Origin: BJGV01 sp964194745
Lineage (GTDB): Bacteria > Pseudomonadota > Gammaproteobacteria > Burkholderiales > Nitrosomonadaceae
NCBI GenBank assembly: GCA_965248035.1
Contig: OZ252054.1
Span: 930,001 to 994,000 of the forward strand
Direction: 5' to 3'
Length of the DNA stretch: 64,000 nucleotides
In this document: piece after piece, positions 49,068 to 58,249 of the stretch
Layout: each line of letters starts with the position of its first letter
Position numbering within the stretch: the stretch's first letter is position 1
Notes under the pieces: model-generated
What the model saw: the letters and a program-made list of their open reading frames with translations, nothing else
Database searches by the model: none
Told to the model about the DNA's origin: nothing
Translations under genes and position numbers: made by a program

Positions 49068-49123
49068 CTCGAGGCATCTTTCTAGATCAAAAATACATAC
49101 TATTTGGGTATGGATCTGTAGCT

Positions 49124-49744
49124 TTACAAATTTTTCTCGCCCCAGCGTGGAATAAGGGAATGTGCCACACCGAGATGATCGAGTATTCTCGCAACAACGA
49201 AATCTACTAGATCCTGCACACTCTTAGGATGATGATAGAAACCTGGGTTGGCGGGTAGGATTACTGCGCCACAACGCACCAGTTTTTGCATATTTTCCAA
49301 GTGGATGGAAGAAAGTGGCATTTCGCGTGGTACCAGTATGAGCTTATGATTTTCTTTTAGCATCACGTCTGCCGCACGTTCAATCAGTTTCTGTCCTAAC
49401 CCCGTAGCCACGGCAGCCAGTGTCCCCATTGTACAGGGACAGATCACCATAGAGTCTGCTGGATTAGAGCCAGAGGCCACTGGTGCAAACCATTCTTCTC
49501 GTCCAAATACGCGCAATTGACCTTCTACGGTCTTAAAACGTTGACTGAAAAATTCTTCTGTTTCTTTGGCGCGAGATGATAATGTTAATTTCATTTCCTG
49601 TTGTGCAACGATCTGTGCCGCTTGTGAGTAAAGCAGATAAACGTGATTACCGTTTGCCAGAAGCATTTCTAAGAGGCGTATACCGTAAGGCATACCAGAT
49701 GCGCCGGTAAAAGCAAGCGTAATAGTCTGTGGTGTATTCATCAT
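49124..49744 (-). CDS. ubiX: Flavin prenyltransferase UbiX
   Basis: Makes the prenylated FMN cofactor used by UbiD decarboxylase in ubiquinone synthesis. It has 206 aa. The FMN-binding AFTGASGMPYGIRLLE is at the N-terminus, and VICPCTMGTLAAVATGLG and LILVPREMPLS are family signatures. It begins with two Met codons, either usable. No ubiD is in the window. Confidence 0.95.
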   Translation of the reverse strand: MMNTPQTITLAFTGASGMPYGIRLLEMLLANGNHVYLLYSQAAQIVAQQEMKLTLSSRAKETEEFFSQRFKTVEGQLRVFGREEWFAPVASGSNPADSMVICPCTMGTLAAVATGLGQKLIERAADVMLKENHKLILVPREMPLSSIHLENMQKLVRCGAVILPANPGFYHHPKSVQDLVDFVVARILDHLGVAHSLIPRWGEKNL

Positions 49745-49790
49745 TAATCCAATAATCGACTACCCAATTTAAAGTATAACATCGTGATTT

Positions 49791-49820
49791 AAAGAGTCCT
49801 CTAGAGGACTCTTTTCTTTT
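49791..49820 (-). terminator. Hairpin between rapZ and ubiX
   Basis: Perfect repeat AAAGAGTCCT (49791-49800) / AGGACTCTTT (49805-49814) with a 4-nt CTAG loop. It has a T-rich flank on the plus strand and a short T run on the minus strand. It most likely ends the rapZ transcript coming from higher coordinates. Confidence 0.6.
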
Positions 49821-49860
49821 GACAAGACAGGCGATGCAGATTAAGAATAAACGGTTCTGA

Positions 49861-50700
49861 TTAAGAGCTCAATTCTCGGTGTCGTACTAGAACTTGATTC
49901 TTTTCAGTAAAATACTGTGCTAGGCGTACAGCAAAATATACCGAGCGGTGACGCCCGCCAGTGCAGCCGATAGCTACAGTTAGGTAATTTCTGTTATCAC
50001 GAATGAAACAAGGTAACCAGTCATCTATGAACCGTCTTATATCATCGAACATACGGTTGATATCGACGTGCCCAGAGAGATATTCAATTACTGCATCATC
50101 TACTCCAGTAAGAGATTGTAAGTGTTCTTCATAGTATGGATTGGGCAGGCAGCGCACATCGAACACTATGTCCGCATCTAGTGGAATGCCATGCTTGAAG
50201 CCAAACGACTGGAATAAGAGTGTCAGGCGCGAACGATCAAGGTCAATGAAGTCTCTAACCCAGGTGCGCAATGAGCTAGCACTCAAGTCGCTAGTGTCGA
50301 TGCAGTGCGCAAGATCTTTGACCTCCACCAATATTTCTCTTTCTAAATGTATGCATTCAAGCAGTGTAAGGCGGTCATCGCTTAACGGGTGACGGCGGCG
50401 GGTTTCTGAAAAACGCTTAACCAGCGTATCGGTTTTAGCCTCCAAAAATAACAAGCGTACGTCAATTTCTTGTTGTTTCAAGTCAGCCAACTGTTTTGGA
50501 AACAGGTGCAGCGTTGTACGACTTCGGGCATCAATACTAACTGCGACGCGTGGATGGCCAGATTTTTTAAAATAAAGGGTAACTTCTCGCAACAGGTTAG
50601 CAGGAAGGTTATCGACACAATAATATCCGCTGTCTTCCAGTACGGTGAGCGCAATGCTCTTCCCGGAGCCTGCGAGTCCGCTAATGACGATTAGTTGCAT
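49861..50700 (-). CDS. rapZ: RNase adapter protein RapZ (YvcJ family P-loop)
   Basis: P-loop protein; in enterobacteria it targets a small RNA for decay and senses GlcN6P. About 279 aa from ATG 50700, with AAGGAA just upstream. Walker A GLAGSGKS is near the N-terminus and the conserved C-terminal GCTGGRHRSV is present. Its place after hprK is the common betaproteobacterial layout. Confidence 0.93.
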   Translation of the reverse strand: MQLIVISGLAGSGKSIALTVLEDSGYYCVDNLPANLLREVTLYFKKSGHPRVAVSIDARSRTTLHLFPKQLADLKQQEIDVRLLFLEAKTDTLVKRFSETRRRHPLSDDRLTLLECIHLEREILVEVKDLAHCIDTSDLSASSLRTWVRDFIDLDRSRLTLLFQSFGFKHGIPLDADIVFDVRCLPNPYYEEHLQSLTGVDDAVIEYLSGHVDINRMFDDIRRFIDDWLPCFIRDNRNYLTVAIGCTGGRHRSVYFAVRLAQYFTEKNQVLVRHRELSS

Positions 50701-50781
50701 TTTCCTTTCAGAGCGCGGAGGAGATGAGTATAGCAATGCGTAGATTCATAATTCTGCAAATTTGTTGTGCCTTTCGTGTCT

Positions 50782-51729
50782 TTATATGGTCTTTTTGTTC
50801 TCCATCTCTTGTTCATGCCGCTCGAGAAAATTCTTAGTGCTATCCATGCCACGTAATTGTAGGACATAGTTACGTACTGCTGCTTCAACCAGCACCGCTA
50901 GGTTACGTCCTGCAGCAACCGGGATAATAACCTTGCGGATGCTTATGCCCATAATATCTTCATTGACGTTGTTGATCGGAAGTCGTTCAAGCGCATTAAA
51001 CTCAGAACTGCTAGCTTTTTGCAGATGCACGATCAGTTTTAGATTTTTTCGTTGGCGTACCGCTGTTTCGCCAAAAATAGTACGAATGTTAAGCATTCCA
51101 AGTCCGCGAACCTCAAGAAAATCACGTAGCATTTCCGGACAGTGTCCCTCTAGAGTTTCTGGCGCTATACGATGTAGCTCCACCACGTCGTCTGCTACTA
51201 GACCGTGACCACGACTTACCAATTCCAGTGCTAATTCGCTTTTACCAACACCACTTTCTCCGGTAATCATTACACCCATTCCCAGCACATCAAGAAGAGT
51301 GCCGTGCATACTGTCTGAAGGAGCCAAGACACGCCACAGATAGGGACGTAACAGCCACATTACTTCCAAGCTGGAGCGTTCTGAACATAGTATGGGAGTA
51401 TGAGTGGAGTCGGCCAATGTACTTAGTGAATCTGGTACATGGACACCTCCCGCGGCAATGATGCATGACATACCGCTCTGGGCAAGTCGCTGCATATTAT
51501 GCTGCAATGATATGGGATCAAGTTGGTTGAGATAGTCAGCTTCATCGCTGCTCAATACTTGTATCCAATTGGGATGGACGAAATTGAGATGTCCGATTAC
51601 ACCCTGATTAGTATGAGAGACGGTTTCATCGATGACTTGCTTATCACCATTATCTCTGCCTGCCTTCCAGGTCAGACCCAGTTTTTCCCTATTCTTCTCA
51701 AATAGTTGCGTTATGCTGATCTGGGACAT
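50782..51729 (-). CDS. hprK: HPr kinase/phosphorylase
   Basis: Bifunctional kinase/phosphorylase acting on Ser46 of HPr. It has 315 aa. Walker A GESGVGKS is at 157-164, the conserved MHGTLLDVLG precedes it and the K3 loop EVRGLGMLNIRTIFG (about 207-221) is intact. It overlaps the end of ptsN by 32 bp, so translation is coupled. No ptsH or ptsI gene is in the window. Confidence 0.95.
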   Translation of the reverse strand: MSQISITQLFEKNREKLGLTWKAGRDNGDKQVIDETVSHTNQGVIGHLNFVHPNWIQVLSSDEADYLNQLDPISLQHNMQRLAQSGMSCIIAAGGVHVPDSLSTLADSTHTPILCSERSSLEVMWLLRPYLWRVLAPSDSMHGTLLDVLGMGVMITGESGVGKSELALELVSRGHGLVADDVVELHRIAPETLEGHCPEMLRDFLEVRGLGMLNIRTIFGETAVRQRKNLKLIVHLQKASSSEFNALERLPINNVNEDIMGISIRKVIIPVAAGRNLAVLVEAAVRNYVLQLRGMDSTKNFLERHEQEMENKKTI

Positions 51730-52183
51730 TTGGCGCCCAATTCAAAATGAGCTGATGGGTTTCCCCAGCATCTTTGCTTGTTAGTAAGCTTTCCCGAAAA
51801 CTTTTAACACTAAACATTTGTGCCAGTTCACTCAATATTTGTAAGTGCTGATCAGTTGCTTTTTCCGGTACCAGTAAGATGCAGATCAGATCTACTGGCC
51901 TACCGTCTGGTGCATCAAATAAAATTGACTCCTTCATTCTAACAAACGCTGCAGTGGCTTTGTGCAGACCCTTTATTCTTCCGTGTGGAATTGCTACACC
52001 CTGACCTAGACCTGTGGAGCCCAGTTTTTCTCGGGCAAACAGACTATCAAATATTTGGTTGCGTGCAATATGTAAAGTGTTTTCGAATAACAGTCCAACC
52101 TGTTCGAATACCCGTTTCTTGCTGGTTGCTTCCAGATCCACAATAACATGTGATAGCGGTAATAGTTGTGTAATAAGGTTCAT
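51698..52183 (-). CDS. ptsN: PTS IIA-like nitrogen regulatory protein
   Basis: EIIA-Ntr phosphocarrier of the nitrogen PTS, a regulator rather than a transporter part. It has 161 aa, with the phospho-histidine H67 in GQGVAIPHGRIKG and LLVPEKATDQHLQILSELA. Encoded downstream of rpoN and hpf, its classic position. Confidence 0.95.
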   Translation of the reverse strand: MNLITQLLPLSHVIVDLEATSKKRVFEQVGLLFENTLHIARNQIFDSLFAREKLGSTGLGQGVAIPHGRIKGLHKATAAFVRMKESILFDAPDGRPVDLICILLVPEKATDQHLQILSELAQMFSVKSFRESLLTSKDAGETHQLILNWAPNVPDQHNATI

Positions 52184-52331
52184 AAAAGATTAATTGTAGT
52201 TTGTTTAATTTCTTAGTATTCGTTTTGTGGTAGTAATAGATCAGATTATTAAATTAAACGATAGGATAGATATGAAGGTGCCTCACCCAGTTTTATGTTA
52301 TGTTTTGTTCTAGCTTAGAATTAATTTTTGC

Positions 52332-52664
52332 TTAATCTAGCTGTTCTGATTCGTGAGTTTTAAATGTGCCGTTATTGCGATGGGCTACATTTTTTTCCTT
52401 ATGTTTTAGGATCTTACGATCAAGTTTATCCACCAGGTTGTCTATAGAAGCATACATGTTATCGCTGTTGGTCTCGACGAAAATATCCTTGCCGCGCACG
52501 TGTACATTGGCTTCAGCATTCTGCTTTAGTTTTTCCACTGACAGAGTTACGTTGACATCAATAACGTTGTCAAAATGACGCTTTATTTTGACCATCTTAG
52601 CAGCAACATAGTCACGCATGGCGGGAGTAATTTCTACATGGTGACCAGTAAGGTTAAGATTCAT
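52332..52664 (-). CDS. hpf: Ribosome hibernation promoting factor
   Basis: Binds the 30S subunit and helps form inactive ribosome dimers in slow growth. It has 110 aa from ATG 52664 (or 52667), placed behind AAGGAG. The much longer upstream frame runs into rpoN and has no family support. MNLNLTGHHVEITPAMRDYV and a short C-terminus mark the short HPF/YhbH type. It starts 20 bp after rpoN. Confidence 0.95.
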   Translation of the reverse strand: MNLNLTGHHVEITPAMRDYVAAKMVKIKRHFDNVIDVNVTLSVEKLKQNAEANVHVRGKDIFVETNSDNMYASIDNLVDKLDRKILKHKEKNVAHRNNGTFKTHESEQLD

Positions 52665-52683
52665 CATGGCTCCTTTATTTGGG

Positions 52684-54159
52684 TTAAAATGATTTACGAA
52701 GGTTAGCCGAGGGGATTTGCATGGACTCTCGGTATTTTGCAACGGTACGGCGGGCGACCACAATACCTTGTTGCCCAGGAATCTCTGAAATATGCTGATC
52801 ACTCAGTGGTTTCTTTGTATTCTCGGCATTCACTAATTGTTTTATAAGGGCACGAATTGCAGTAGCAGAACAAGCGCCACCTGTATCGGTTGCCACATGG
52901 CTGCCAAAGAAATACTTTAGCTCAAATGTACCACGCGGTGTACGCATAAATTTCTGCGTAGTTACACGCGATACTGTTGATTCATGTAAATCTAGAGTGT
53001 CTGAAATTTCTCTTAGTACCAATGGACGCATAGCAACTGCACCGTGCTCAAAGAATTGTCGTTGGCGTTCGACAATGGCACGCGACACTCTCAGAATGGT
53101 GTCGAAGCGCTGATGCACATTCTTGATGAGCCATTTTGATTCGTCTAATTGACTGAAAAGTTGCTGTGCTGGGTCAGTATGGCTGCGTTTCAGAATACTA
53201 GCATAGAGGTGATTAATTCTGAGGCGTGGCATTGCTTCCGGATTAAGATTAGCAACCCAGGTGGAATTAGTTTTTGTAACAATCACGTCAGGTATAATGT
53301 AGTGGGCTACTGCGTAGCTGAATTCGGCTCCTGGCCTGGGATTCAGGTGGGTAATGAGTGACTGAACAATGCGAAGATCATTATCATCGCAGCGCAGCAG
53401 CTTTTTGATCCCACTAAAATCTCGTGACGCCAGACTTTTCAGATGATCATTTACTATCAGCAATGCTTGGTCTCGGCAGGGCGTATCTTTCGGTAGAGCT
53501 TGTAATTGCATAACCAAGCATTCCTTCAAGTTGTATGCACCGACACCAGGTGGATCCAAATGTTGCAAACGTTCTAGTGCTGTGTTTAGGTCGTCGATAT
53601 CTATTTCGAGCTCTGGCGGAAGAAGACTAACAAGTTCTTCAAGATCCTGAGCAAGATAGCCGTCATCATTTAGACTGTCGATTAACAGACCAGTGATCTT
53701 TTTATCGCGCTCAGTGATTTGACTAAGATTAAGCTGCAAATTAAGGTGTTCACGTAAACTGAGAGACTCAGATGACAGTTGCGGAAAGTCATATTCATCA
53801 TTGTCGCCACGTATTCTGCGAAAATCTTCATCTCTACCAGACCAGTCAGGTTCGTTTGTCAGATTTGTTTTTACTTCGGTATCGGCCTCTGTAGCAGACA
53901 TCACTTCGACGGACTCTTCCTGGGGTTCTGATAAATTAGATGGTAGTGATTCCAACTGACCCTCAAGCGGAGTATCTTGGTATTCGGTTCCGTTTTGATC
54001 TGCTCCATCATCCATCTCCAGCAAGGGGTTTTCCTGGATTATGCGTTCAATTTCTTGGTTTAGTTCAAGTGTGGATAGTTGCAACAATCTTATGGATTGT
54101 TGCAACTGAGGTGTAAGCGTAAGATGCTGCGATAACTTAAGCTGGAGAGTAGGTTTCAT
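52684..54159 (-). CDS. rpoN: RNA polymerase sigma-54 factor
   Basis: Alternative sigma factor needing enhancer-binding ATPases. It has 491 aa. Region I is Gln/Leu-rich (LSQHLTLTPQLQQSIRLLQ), an acidic region II covers about 60-120, then the core-binding domain, the HTH and the RpoN box ARRTVAKYRE at 469-478. The lpt genes lie upstream and hpf-ptsN downstream. Confidence 0.97.
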   Translation of the reverse strand: MKPTLQLKLSQHLTLTPQLQQSIRLLQLSTLELNQEIERIIQENPLLEMDDGADQNGTEYQDTPLEGQLESLPSNLSEPQEESVEVMSATEADTEVKTNLTNEPDWSGRDEDFRRIRGDNDEYDFPQLSSESLSLREHLNLQLNLSQITERDKKITGLLIDSLNDDGYLAQDLEELVSLLPPELEIDIDDLNTALERLQHLDPPGVGAYNLKECLVMQLQALPKDTPCRDQALLIVNDHLKSLASRDFSGIKKLLRCDDNDLRIVQSLITHLNPRPGAEFSYAVAHYIIPDVIVTKTNSTWVANLNPEAMPRLRINHLYASILKRSHTDPAQQLFSQLDESKWLIKNVHQRFDTILRVSRAIVERQRQFFEHGAVAMRPLVLREISDTLDLHESTVSRVTTQKFMRTPRGTFELKYFFGSHVATDTGGACSATAIRALIKQLVNAENTKKPLSDQHISEIPGQQGIVVARRTVAKYRESMQIPSANLRKSF

Positions 54160-54214
54160 AATTTTATGAGATGCGGCAATCAGCCGCAGATTCGTGTAAA
54201 TTGAATCTTTGTTT

Positions 54215-54961
54215 CTACAGCTTAAAATGTTCTCCCAAATATACCTTCCTTACCTTTTCATTATAAATGATTTCATCGGGTATGCCGCTGGCTAGCACGC
54301 TACCTTCGCTAATAATATAGGCTCGGTCACAAATTCCTAATGTTTCCCTAACGTTATGGTCAGTAATAAGTACACCGATATTACGTTTCTTGAGAAAATG
54401 AATAATTTTCTGGATATCAAGTACAGCAATAGGGTCTACCCCTGCGAATGGTTCGTCCAGCAAGATGAAGCGGGGTTGTGACGCCAGTGCCCGGGCGATT
54501 TCTACGCGGCGACGCTCACCTCCAGATAGACTTAATCCTGAGTTAGCCCTAAGATGACCGATACCAAGGTCATTCAACAAATTATCAAGATGTTGTTGTA
54601 TTTCGTCTGGCCCGTAATTTTGTAGCTCTAGTATTGCACAGATATTGTCAGCCACAGAAAGGTGCCTGAAAATTGAGGCCTCCTGAGGTAAATAACCCAA
54701 TCCAAGAAGAGCACGGCGATGAATTGGCATCTGGCCCAAATTGAGCTCATCCAGGTATATGCTACCGCCATCAAGCGGTAGCAATCCCACCATCATGTAA
54801 AAGCACGTAGTCTTGCCTGCACCGTTAGGTCCTAGCAGACCAACTACTTCCCCACTTGAGACAGAAAGTGATACCTCCTGTACCACGGTACGAGTTTTGT
54901 AGCATTTCTTTAATTTGTCGGCTTTGAGTTCACTCATTTTTTCAGGGTTCTGAGGTGGCAT
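54215..54961 (-). CDS. lptB: LPS export ABC transporter ATP-binding protein
   Basis: ATPase of the LptB2FG machine that extracts LPS from the inner membrane. It has 248 aa (an internal Met9 start is also possible). Walker A GPNGAGKTT is at 44-52, the signature LSGGERRRVEIARAL and Walker B FILLDEPFAGVDP follow. It sits in the kdsC-lptC-lptA-lptB-rpoN order. Confidence 0.97.
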   Translation of the reverse strand: MPPQNPEKMSELKADKLKKCYKTRTVVQEVSLSVSSGEVVGLLGPNGAGKTTCFYMMVGLLPLDGGSIYLDELNLGQMPIHRRALLGLGYLPQEASIFRHLSVADNICAILELQNYGPDEIQQHLDNLLNDLGIGHLRANSGLSLSGGERRRVEIARALASQPRFILLDEPFAGVDPIAVLDIQKIIHFLKKRNIGVLITDHNVRETLGICDRAYIISEGSVLASGIPDEIIYNEKVRKVYLGEHFKL

Positions 54962-54984
54962 TGAGATGCTACTGGCTCAGGAGT

Positions 54985-55515
54985 TTAATTTTTTTTCTTT
55001 TTCTTTGGCTGGATTATTGCACGCACCCTACTATCAGAGTTGGTTTTAGTTTTCGCTCCATTATTTACCCGAAAAAATTCTGTAGTTGCTTCGTAGGAAA
55101 TATAATCTCCATGTACTTCATCCAGCCCACGTTTTAGCCTTGCTCGATTGAAGAGCTCTACTTTGTCAGCCTTACTGTTATATTCCATGCGTTCACTCCA
55201 GCCCTCAATATACTCATTCATGCCATCACGTTTTTGTCGGAAACTAGCGAGGTTTCCGTAGGCAGTAGCATTTTTGAATCCGTTGGCATCCTCCTTTATC
55301 ACCATTTTGTCAGAGCGGATAACTAGGGTACCCTGGGTGAATACCACGTTTCCGATGAACACGCTGGTTCTGTCTCTCCCGTCAGACCGGCCGGTATTTT
55401 CAACAGTAGCTCGATCGGATTCCAGATGAACTGGCTTATCGCGATCGGCGCGTTCTGCCAGGACAGATCCTGCATACAGCGTACCCAAGAAAAATATGAC
55501 AAAGACAGATCTCAT
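54985..55515 (-). CDS. lptA: LPS transport periplasmic protein LptA
   Basis: Periplasmic bridge component carrying LPS from LptC to LptD. It has 176 aa with a signal peptide (cleavage near residue 20, ...GSVLA). The OstA-fold sequence includes VHLESDRATVE, FIGNVVFTQGTLVIRSDKM and VELFNRARLKRG. The C-terminus is Lys-rich. Confidence 0.93.
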   Translation of the reverse strand: MRSVFVIFFLGTLYAGSVLAERADRDKPVHLESDRATVENTGRSDGRDRTSVFIGNVVFTQGTLVIRSDKMVIKEDANGFKNATAYGNLASFRQKRDGMNEYIEGWSERMEYNSKADKVELFNRARLKRGLDEVHGDYISYEATTEFFRVNNGAKTKTNSDSRVRAIIQPKKKKKN

Positions 55516-55547
55516 AATTTACAGTTGTATTTATACATCACAAAAGC

Positions 55548-56117
55548 TTAGCGTGTTTTGTCATGGACGAATTTTACTTCTGACAATAGATGAATAATTT
55601 GAGTATTATTATCAAGTTCCATTCCAACTGCATTAATAATGGTGTTGGCTTCGGTAATGCTTACAAATTTATTGGTTTTTGCGATGTCATCGTCAGGAAC
55701 AATGTGCAAAAAGCTGGTAACCATGGTCATTTCTCCGTCGCCTTTGTCATGGCGCAGCACTTTAACATTTTCATGTAGATAAACATCGTCGTTATTGCTT
55801 GTCAGATTAGCTCGATCTGCCCATATTCGCATATTAGGTATGCCTGCTTTGACATTGATAAGACGGGGTTGTTCCAGGTAAGTAGTGTCATTGTCTAGAT
55901 AATGCAGCATCTTTTTTGCAGAAAGTGTCTGGTGTAGCCCCCTACTATGATCCACGGTGAAAGCTGAGAAGTTTTCTATCACATAATCAGGATCACGACG
56001 CGGATGACTATCTTGTTCTGCAGATGGTTGCCGTACAGCCTTATCCAACCAGAATGTGAACACCGCAAGTAAGATGATTAGAACTAAAGGAAACTTAGTC
56101 GGCAAGCTATTGATCAT
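55548..56117 (-). CDS. lptC: LPS export protein LptC
   Basis: Single-pass inner-membrane protein that passes LPS to LptA. It has 189 aa with one N-terminal transmembrane helix (about 9-27). YVIENFSAFTVDHSRGLHQ and VYLHENVKVLRH are typical of the LptC fold. It overlaps kdsC by 4 bp (ATGA-type coupling). Confidence 0.92.
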   Translation of the reverse strand: MINSLPTKFPLVLIILLAVFTFWLDKAVRQPSAEQDSHPRRDPDYVIENFSAFTVDHSRGLHQTLSAKKMLHYLDNDTTYLEQPRLINVKAGIPNMRIWADRANLTSNNDDVYLHENVKVLRHDKGDGEMTMVTSFLHIVPDDDIAKTNKFVSITEANTIINAVGMELDNNTQIIHLLSEVKFVHDKTR

Positions 56118-56638
56118 ATAAGAAATGTCTCTAATTGGGCATCTAGTGTATCTTGCGCAAGCATCACCATTTCACAGACCTCGCGCACTGCACCATGTCC
56201 ACCTTCTAAACGGGTAACGTAATGCACTTGTTTTTTTACCAGTGCAGGAGTTGTAGGAACACAAATAGAAAGGCCGCAGCGTGACAGCACTGGTAGATCT
56301 ATCAAGTCGTCGCCCATGTAAGCGCAGGCAGAAACATCGAGCCTTAGCTTTGTCTGAAGCTCCTCGAATACTTGTAGTTTGTTTTTTGCGCCCTGGTAGA
56401 TGAGCGGTATACCTAAATTTTCTGCCCGTAACGTCATACAACGAGACTTCCTGGCAGTGATAATAGCAAGCTCAATCCCGCTTGCCTTAAGCATCTTCAT
56501 ACCGTGGTTATCATAACTATTAAAAGCCTTAATTTCCTCGCCACCATCTGTAAGATAGAGGGTACCGTCAGTAAGTATCCCATCCATGTCGAAAATCACA
56601 ACCTGAATGTTTTTAGCCTTCTCCAACAGTTCTTGCAT
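56114..56638 (-). CDS. kdsC: 3-deoxy-D-manno-octulosonate 8-phosphate phosphatase
   Basis: HAD phosphatase that makes free KDO for LPS. It has 174 aa. The nucleophile motif VIFDMDGILTDG has D17 and D19, and the distal motif YMGDDLIDLPVL is present. It lacks a cap domain, as expected for KdsC. The usual upstream partner kdsD is missing: no such gene is found between here and tRNA-Lys. Confidence 0.95.
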   Translation of the reverse strand: MQELLEKAKNIQVVIFDMDGILTDGTLYLTDGGEEIKAFNSYDNHGMKMLKASGIELAIITARKSRCMTLRAENLGIPLIYQGAKNKLQVFEELQTKLRLDVSACAYMGDDLIDLPVLSRCGLSICVPTTPALVKKQVHYVTRLEGGHGAVREVCEMVMLAQDTLDAQLETFLI

Positions 56639-57133
56639 CGATACCTCAGCAAAAAATTCCGCTCAGGATTATTCGCATGAATAATTAAATTAACGCAACG
56701 CATTATTCGTGCATATGGGTGAGCGGTCTCTGCCCGAGTCGCCTCTGGAAAGTGAGCGTTGCATATTTCCAGCAGTAAAACTTTTGCCCAAGCACTATCA
56801 CAGCATTGCTGGGTACTTGCCTGACCTTAGTTTAGGAGAGGCTCAAATTATAAAATTATACCAGAACTTACTAGCAGGCCTTCCAACATGAGCGAGATTA
56901 AACTTTAAGCCGTTTTCGATGGATAAGTCTACAGGCTCTAGCTGACACGTGTCCGCCCTACTATGATCAATTCAATTTTTTTATTGGTATGATCGTATTT
57001 CTTGGGATGCTGTTACTGCAGAGACTATGCTGGTATAAATAAAGTGAATTTGGGTGATCTTTTTTAGCTATAGATAAGTTTTGTTTAGAAGGCTTTAGTA
57101 TCGTGAGTTGAATCGGTATAATGCATATCTTTT
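56639..57133. other. Gap between kdsC and tRNA-Lys
   Basis: About 495 bp. A 60-codon plus-strand frame (56709-56891) has no family likeness and no convincing ribosome site, so it is not called a gene. No trace of kdsD is recognisable on the minus strand. It should contain the kdsC operon promoter and the tRNA promoter. Confidence 0.5.
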
Positions 57134-57209
57134 GGGTCGTTAGCTCAGCTGGTAGAGCAGCGGACTTTTAATCCGTTGGTCGGGAGTTCGATCCTCCCAC
57201 GGCCTACCA
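57134..57209 (+). tRNA. tRNA-Lys (UUU anticodon)
   Basis: The anticodon arm CGGA-CTTTTAA-TCCG gives TTT. The acceptor GGGTCGT pairs with ACGGCCT through two G-T wobbles, and CCA is encoded (57207-57209). The D-arm and T-loop (AGTTCGATC) are normal. It is probably the target of the accessory island that follows. Confidence 0.94.
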
Positions 57210-57251
57210 ATAAATCAATAACTTAGTATGAATAGGTTGACCCTTTGTCAT

Positions 57252-57273
57252 TATGGGGTAACGCAGGGGTAAC
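57252..57273. repeat. Paired GGGGTAAC repeats next to tRNA-Lys
   Basis: TATGGGGTAAC and GCAGGGGTAAC lie in tandem at 57252-57273, 43 bp past the tRNA. A similar pair of GGGGGTA repeats lies at 61578-61600. Such pairs are common as integrase arm-type sites near tRNA genes carrying integrated islands; here no integrase gene is left. Confidence 0.45.
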
Positions 57274-57419
57274 TTTATACTAAGTATTTAGATAAGAAAT
57301 ACACATGCAATCTAAGTCGAAGGATTGTGTATTTATCGGAATAGGGGAATACACCTAGTCTGGAACTTGCCCATCCACCATCAATGTAGTACCTACCTCC
57401 TTAATTAAAATTACACGCT

Positions 57420-57982
57420 ATGGCAGATAAAATATTACCACCAATACTAGAAAAATAGAGAATGGAAGAATAGCTTGGAAAGAAATAAATGAAATTAACC
57501 ATGAACAAATTGGTTATTTATTAACTTGTCATCTAATTATTGAATATTATTTAGACAAATGTATTGAATATGCATCAGAAACAGAAAGAATAAAATTTGA
57601 TTGGGACAAGGCTGAATTAAAATTTAGTCAAAAAATTAAGTTACTTTCCAAAATTGATACCAGAAAAAACGTCAATTGCATTCCAGCAATTACTTGTCTT
57701 AATAGGCTCAGAAATCATATAAGTCATAATATATTTAAAGAACTGAAAATAGATGAATTTACACCACTAATAGATTATATGAATAAAATTGGAAACAAAG
57801 ATACTAAAGTTATAAATAAAGATTCAACTATCAATGAAGTATTAGGTGCATTTACAGTATTGATGTGTGCTTTCTTGGGAGGAAAAATATCGAGTTTTGC
57901 TATCGGACCAAAATCTAGAAAAGAAAATGCGGACCAAGAGTCAGAAAAATGGTCGTTAAAAGTTAAAGGATTGCTAAATTAA
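57420..57982 (+). pseudogene. HEPN-like protein, frameshifted
   Basis: A start ATG at 57420 opens MADKILPPILEK and stops at once. Another frame then runs on from 57431 to 57982 without a stop. One extra A in the A run at 57451-57455 would join them into a protein of about 187 aa. The sequence is helical and contains LNRLRNHISHNIF, an R-x4-H motif like the RNase site of HEPN proteins. Base composition is far more AT-rich than the neighbours, which suggests transfer. A shorter product from ATG 57779 would lack the motif. Confidence 0.55.
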
Positions 57983-58080
57983 TTAATCGTTGTGTAGCAA
58001 TAATTCGTATATGAAGTGGAAGCCTCATTAAAGGAGCTAATTTAGAAGGTAGGCTACGCTAGCTGAGTCAATTCCATACT

Positions 58081-58114
58081 TGAATGTCTGCTTTTGGCAC
58101 AAAGCAGACATTCA
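58081..58114. repeat. Palindromic repeat, copy 1
   Basis: A 14-bp perfect stem TGAATGTCTGCTTT (58081-58094) / AAAGCAGACATTCA (58101-58114) with a 6-nt loop. It is in reverse orientation to the two other copies. Confidence 0.75.
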
Positions 58115-58249
58115 GAAATAAGTTTTAACATATAGTAATTGGAAAAGAGGAATCATTACATGTCATCCCCTTATTTGATAAAATGATAGTTTTAGTGGTA
58201 ACAAATGGGCGTTATCTGTGGATTATTTGTAAGCAATGATATAAAGATT

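Noticed and set aside
52665..52802. N-terminal extension of hpf reaching into rpoN
   Set aside because: The family start with AAGGAG lies at 52664; the upstream part is in the rpoN coding region.
56709..56891. Plus-strand 60-codon frame between kdsC and tRNA-Lys
   Set aside because: No ribosome site, no recognisable family, isolated; could be chance.
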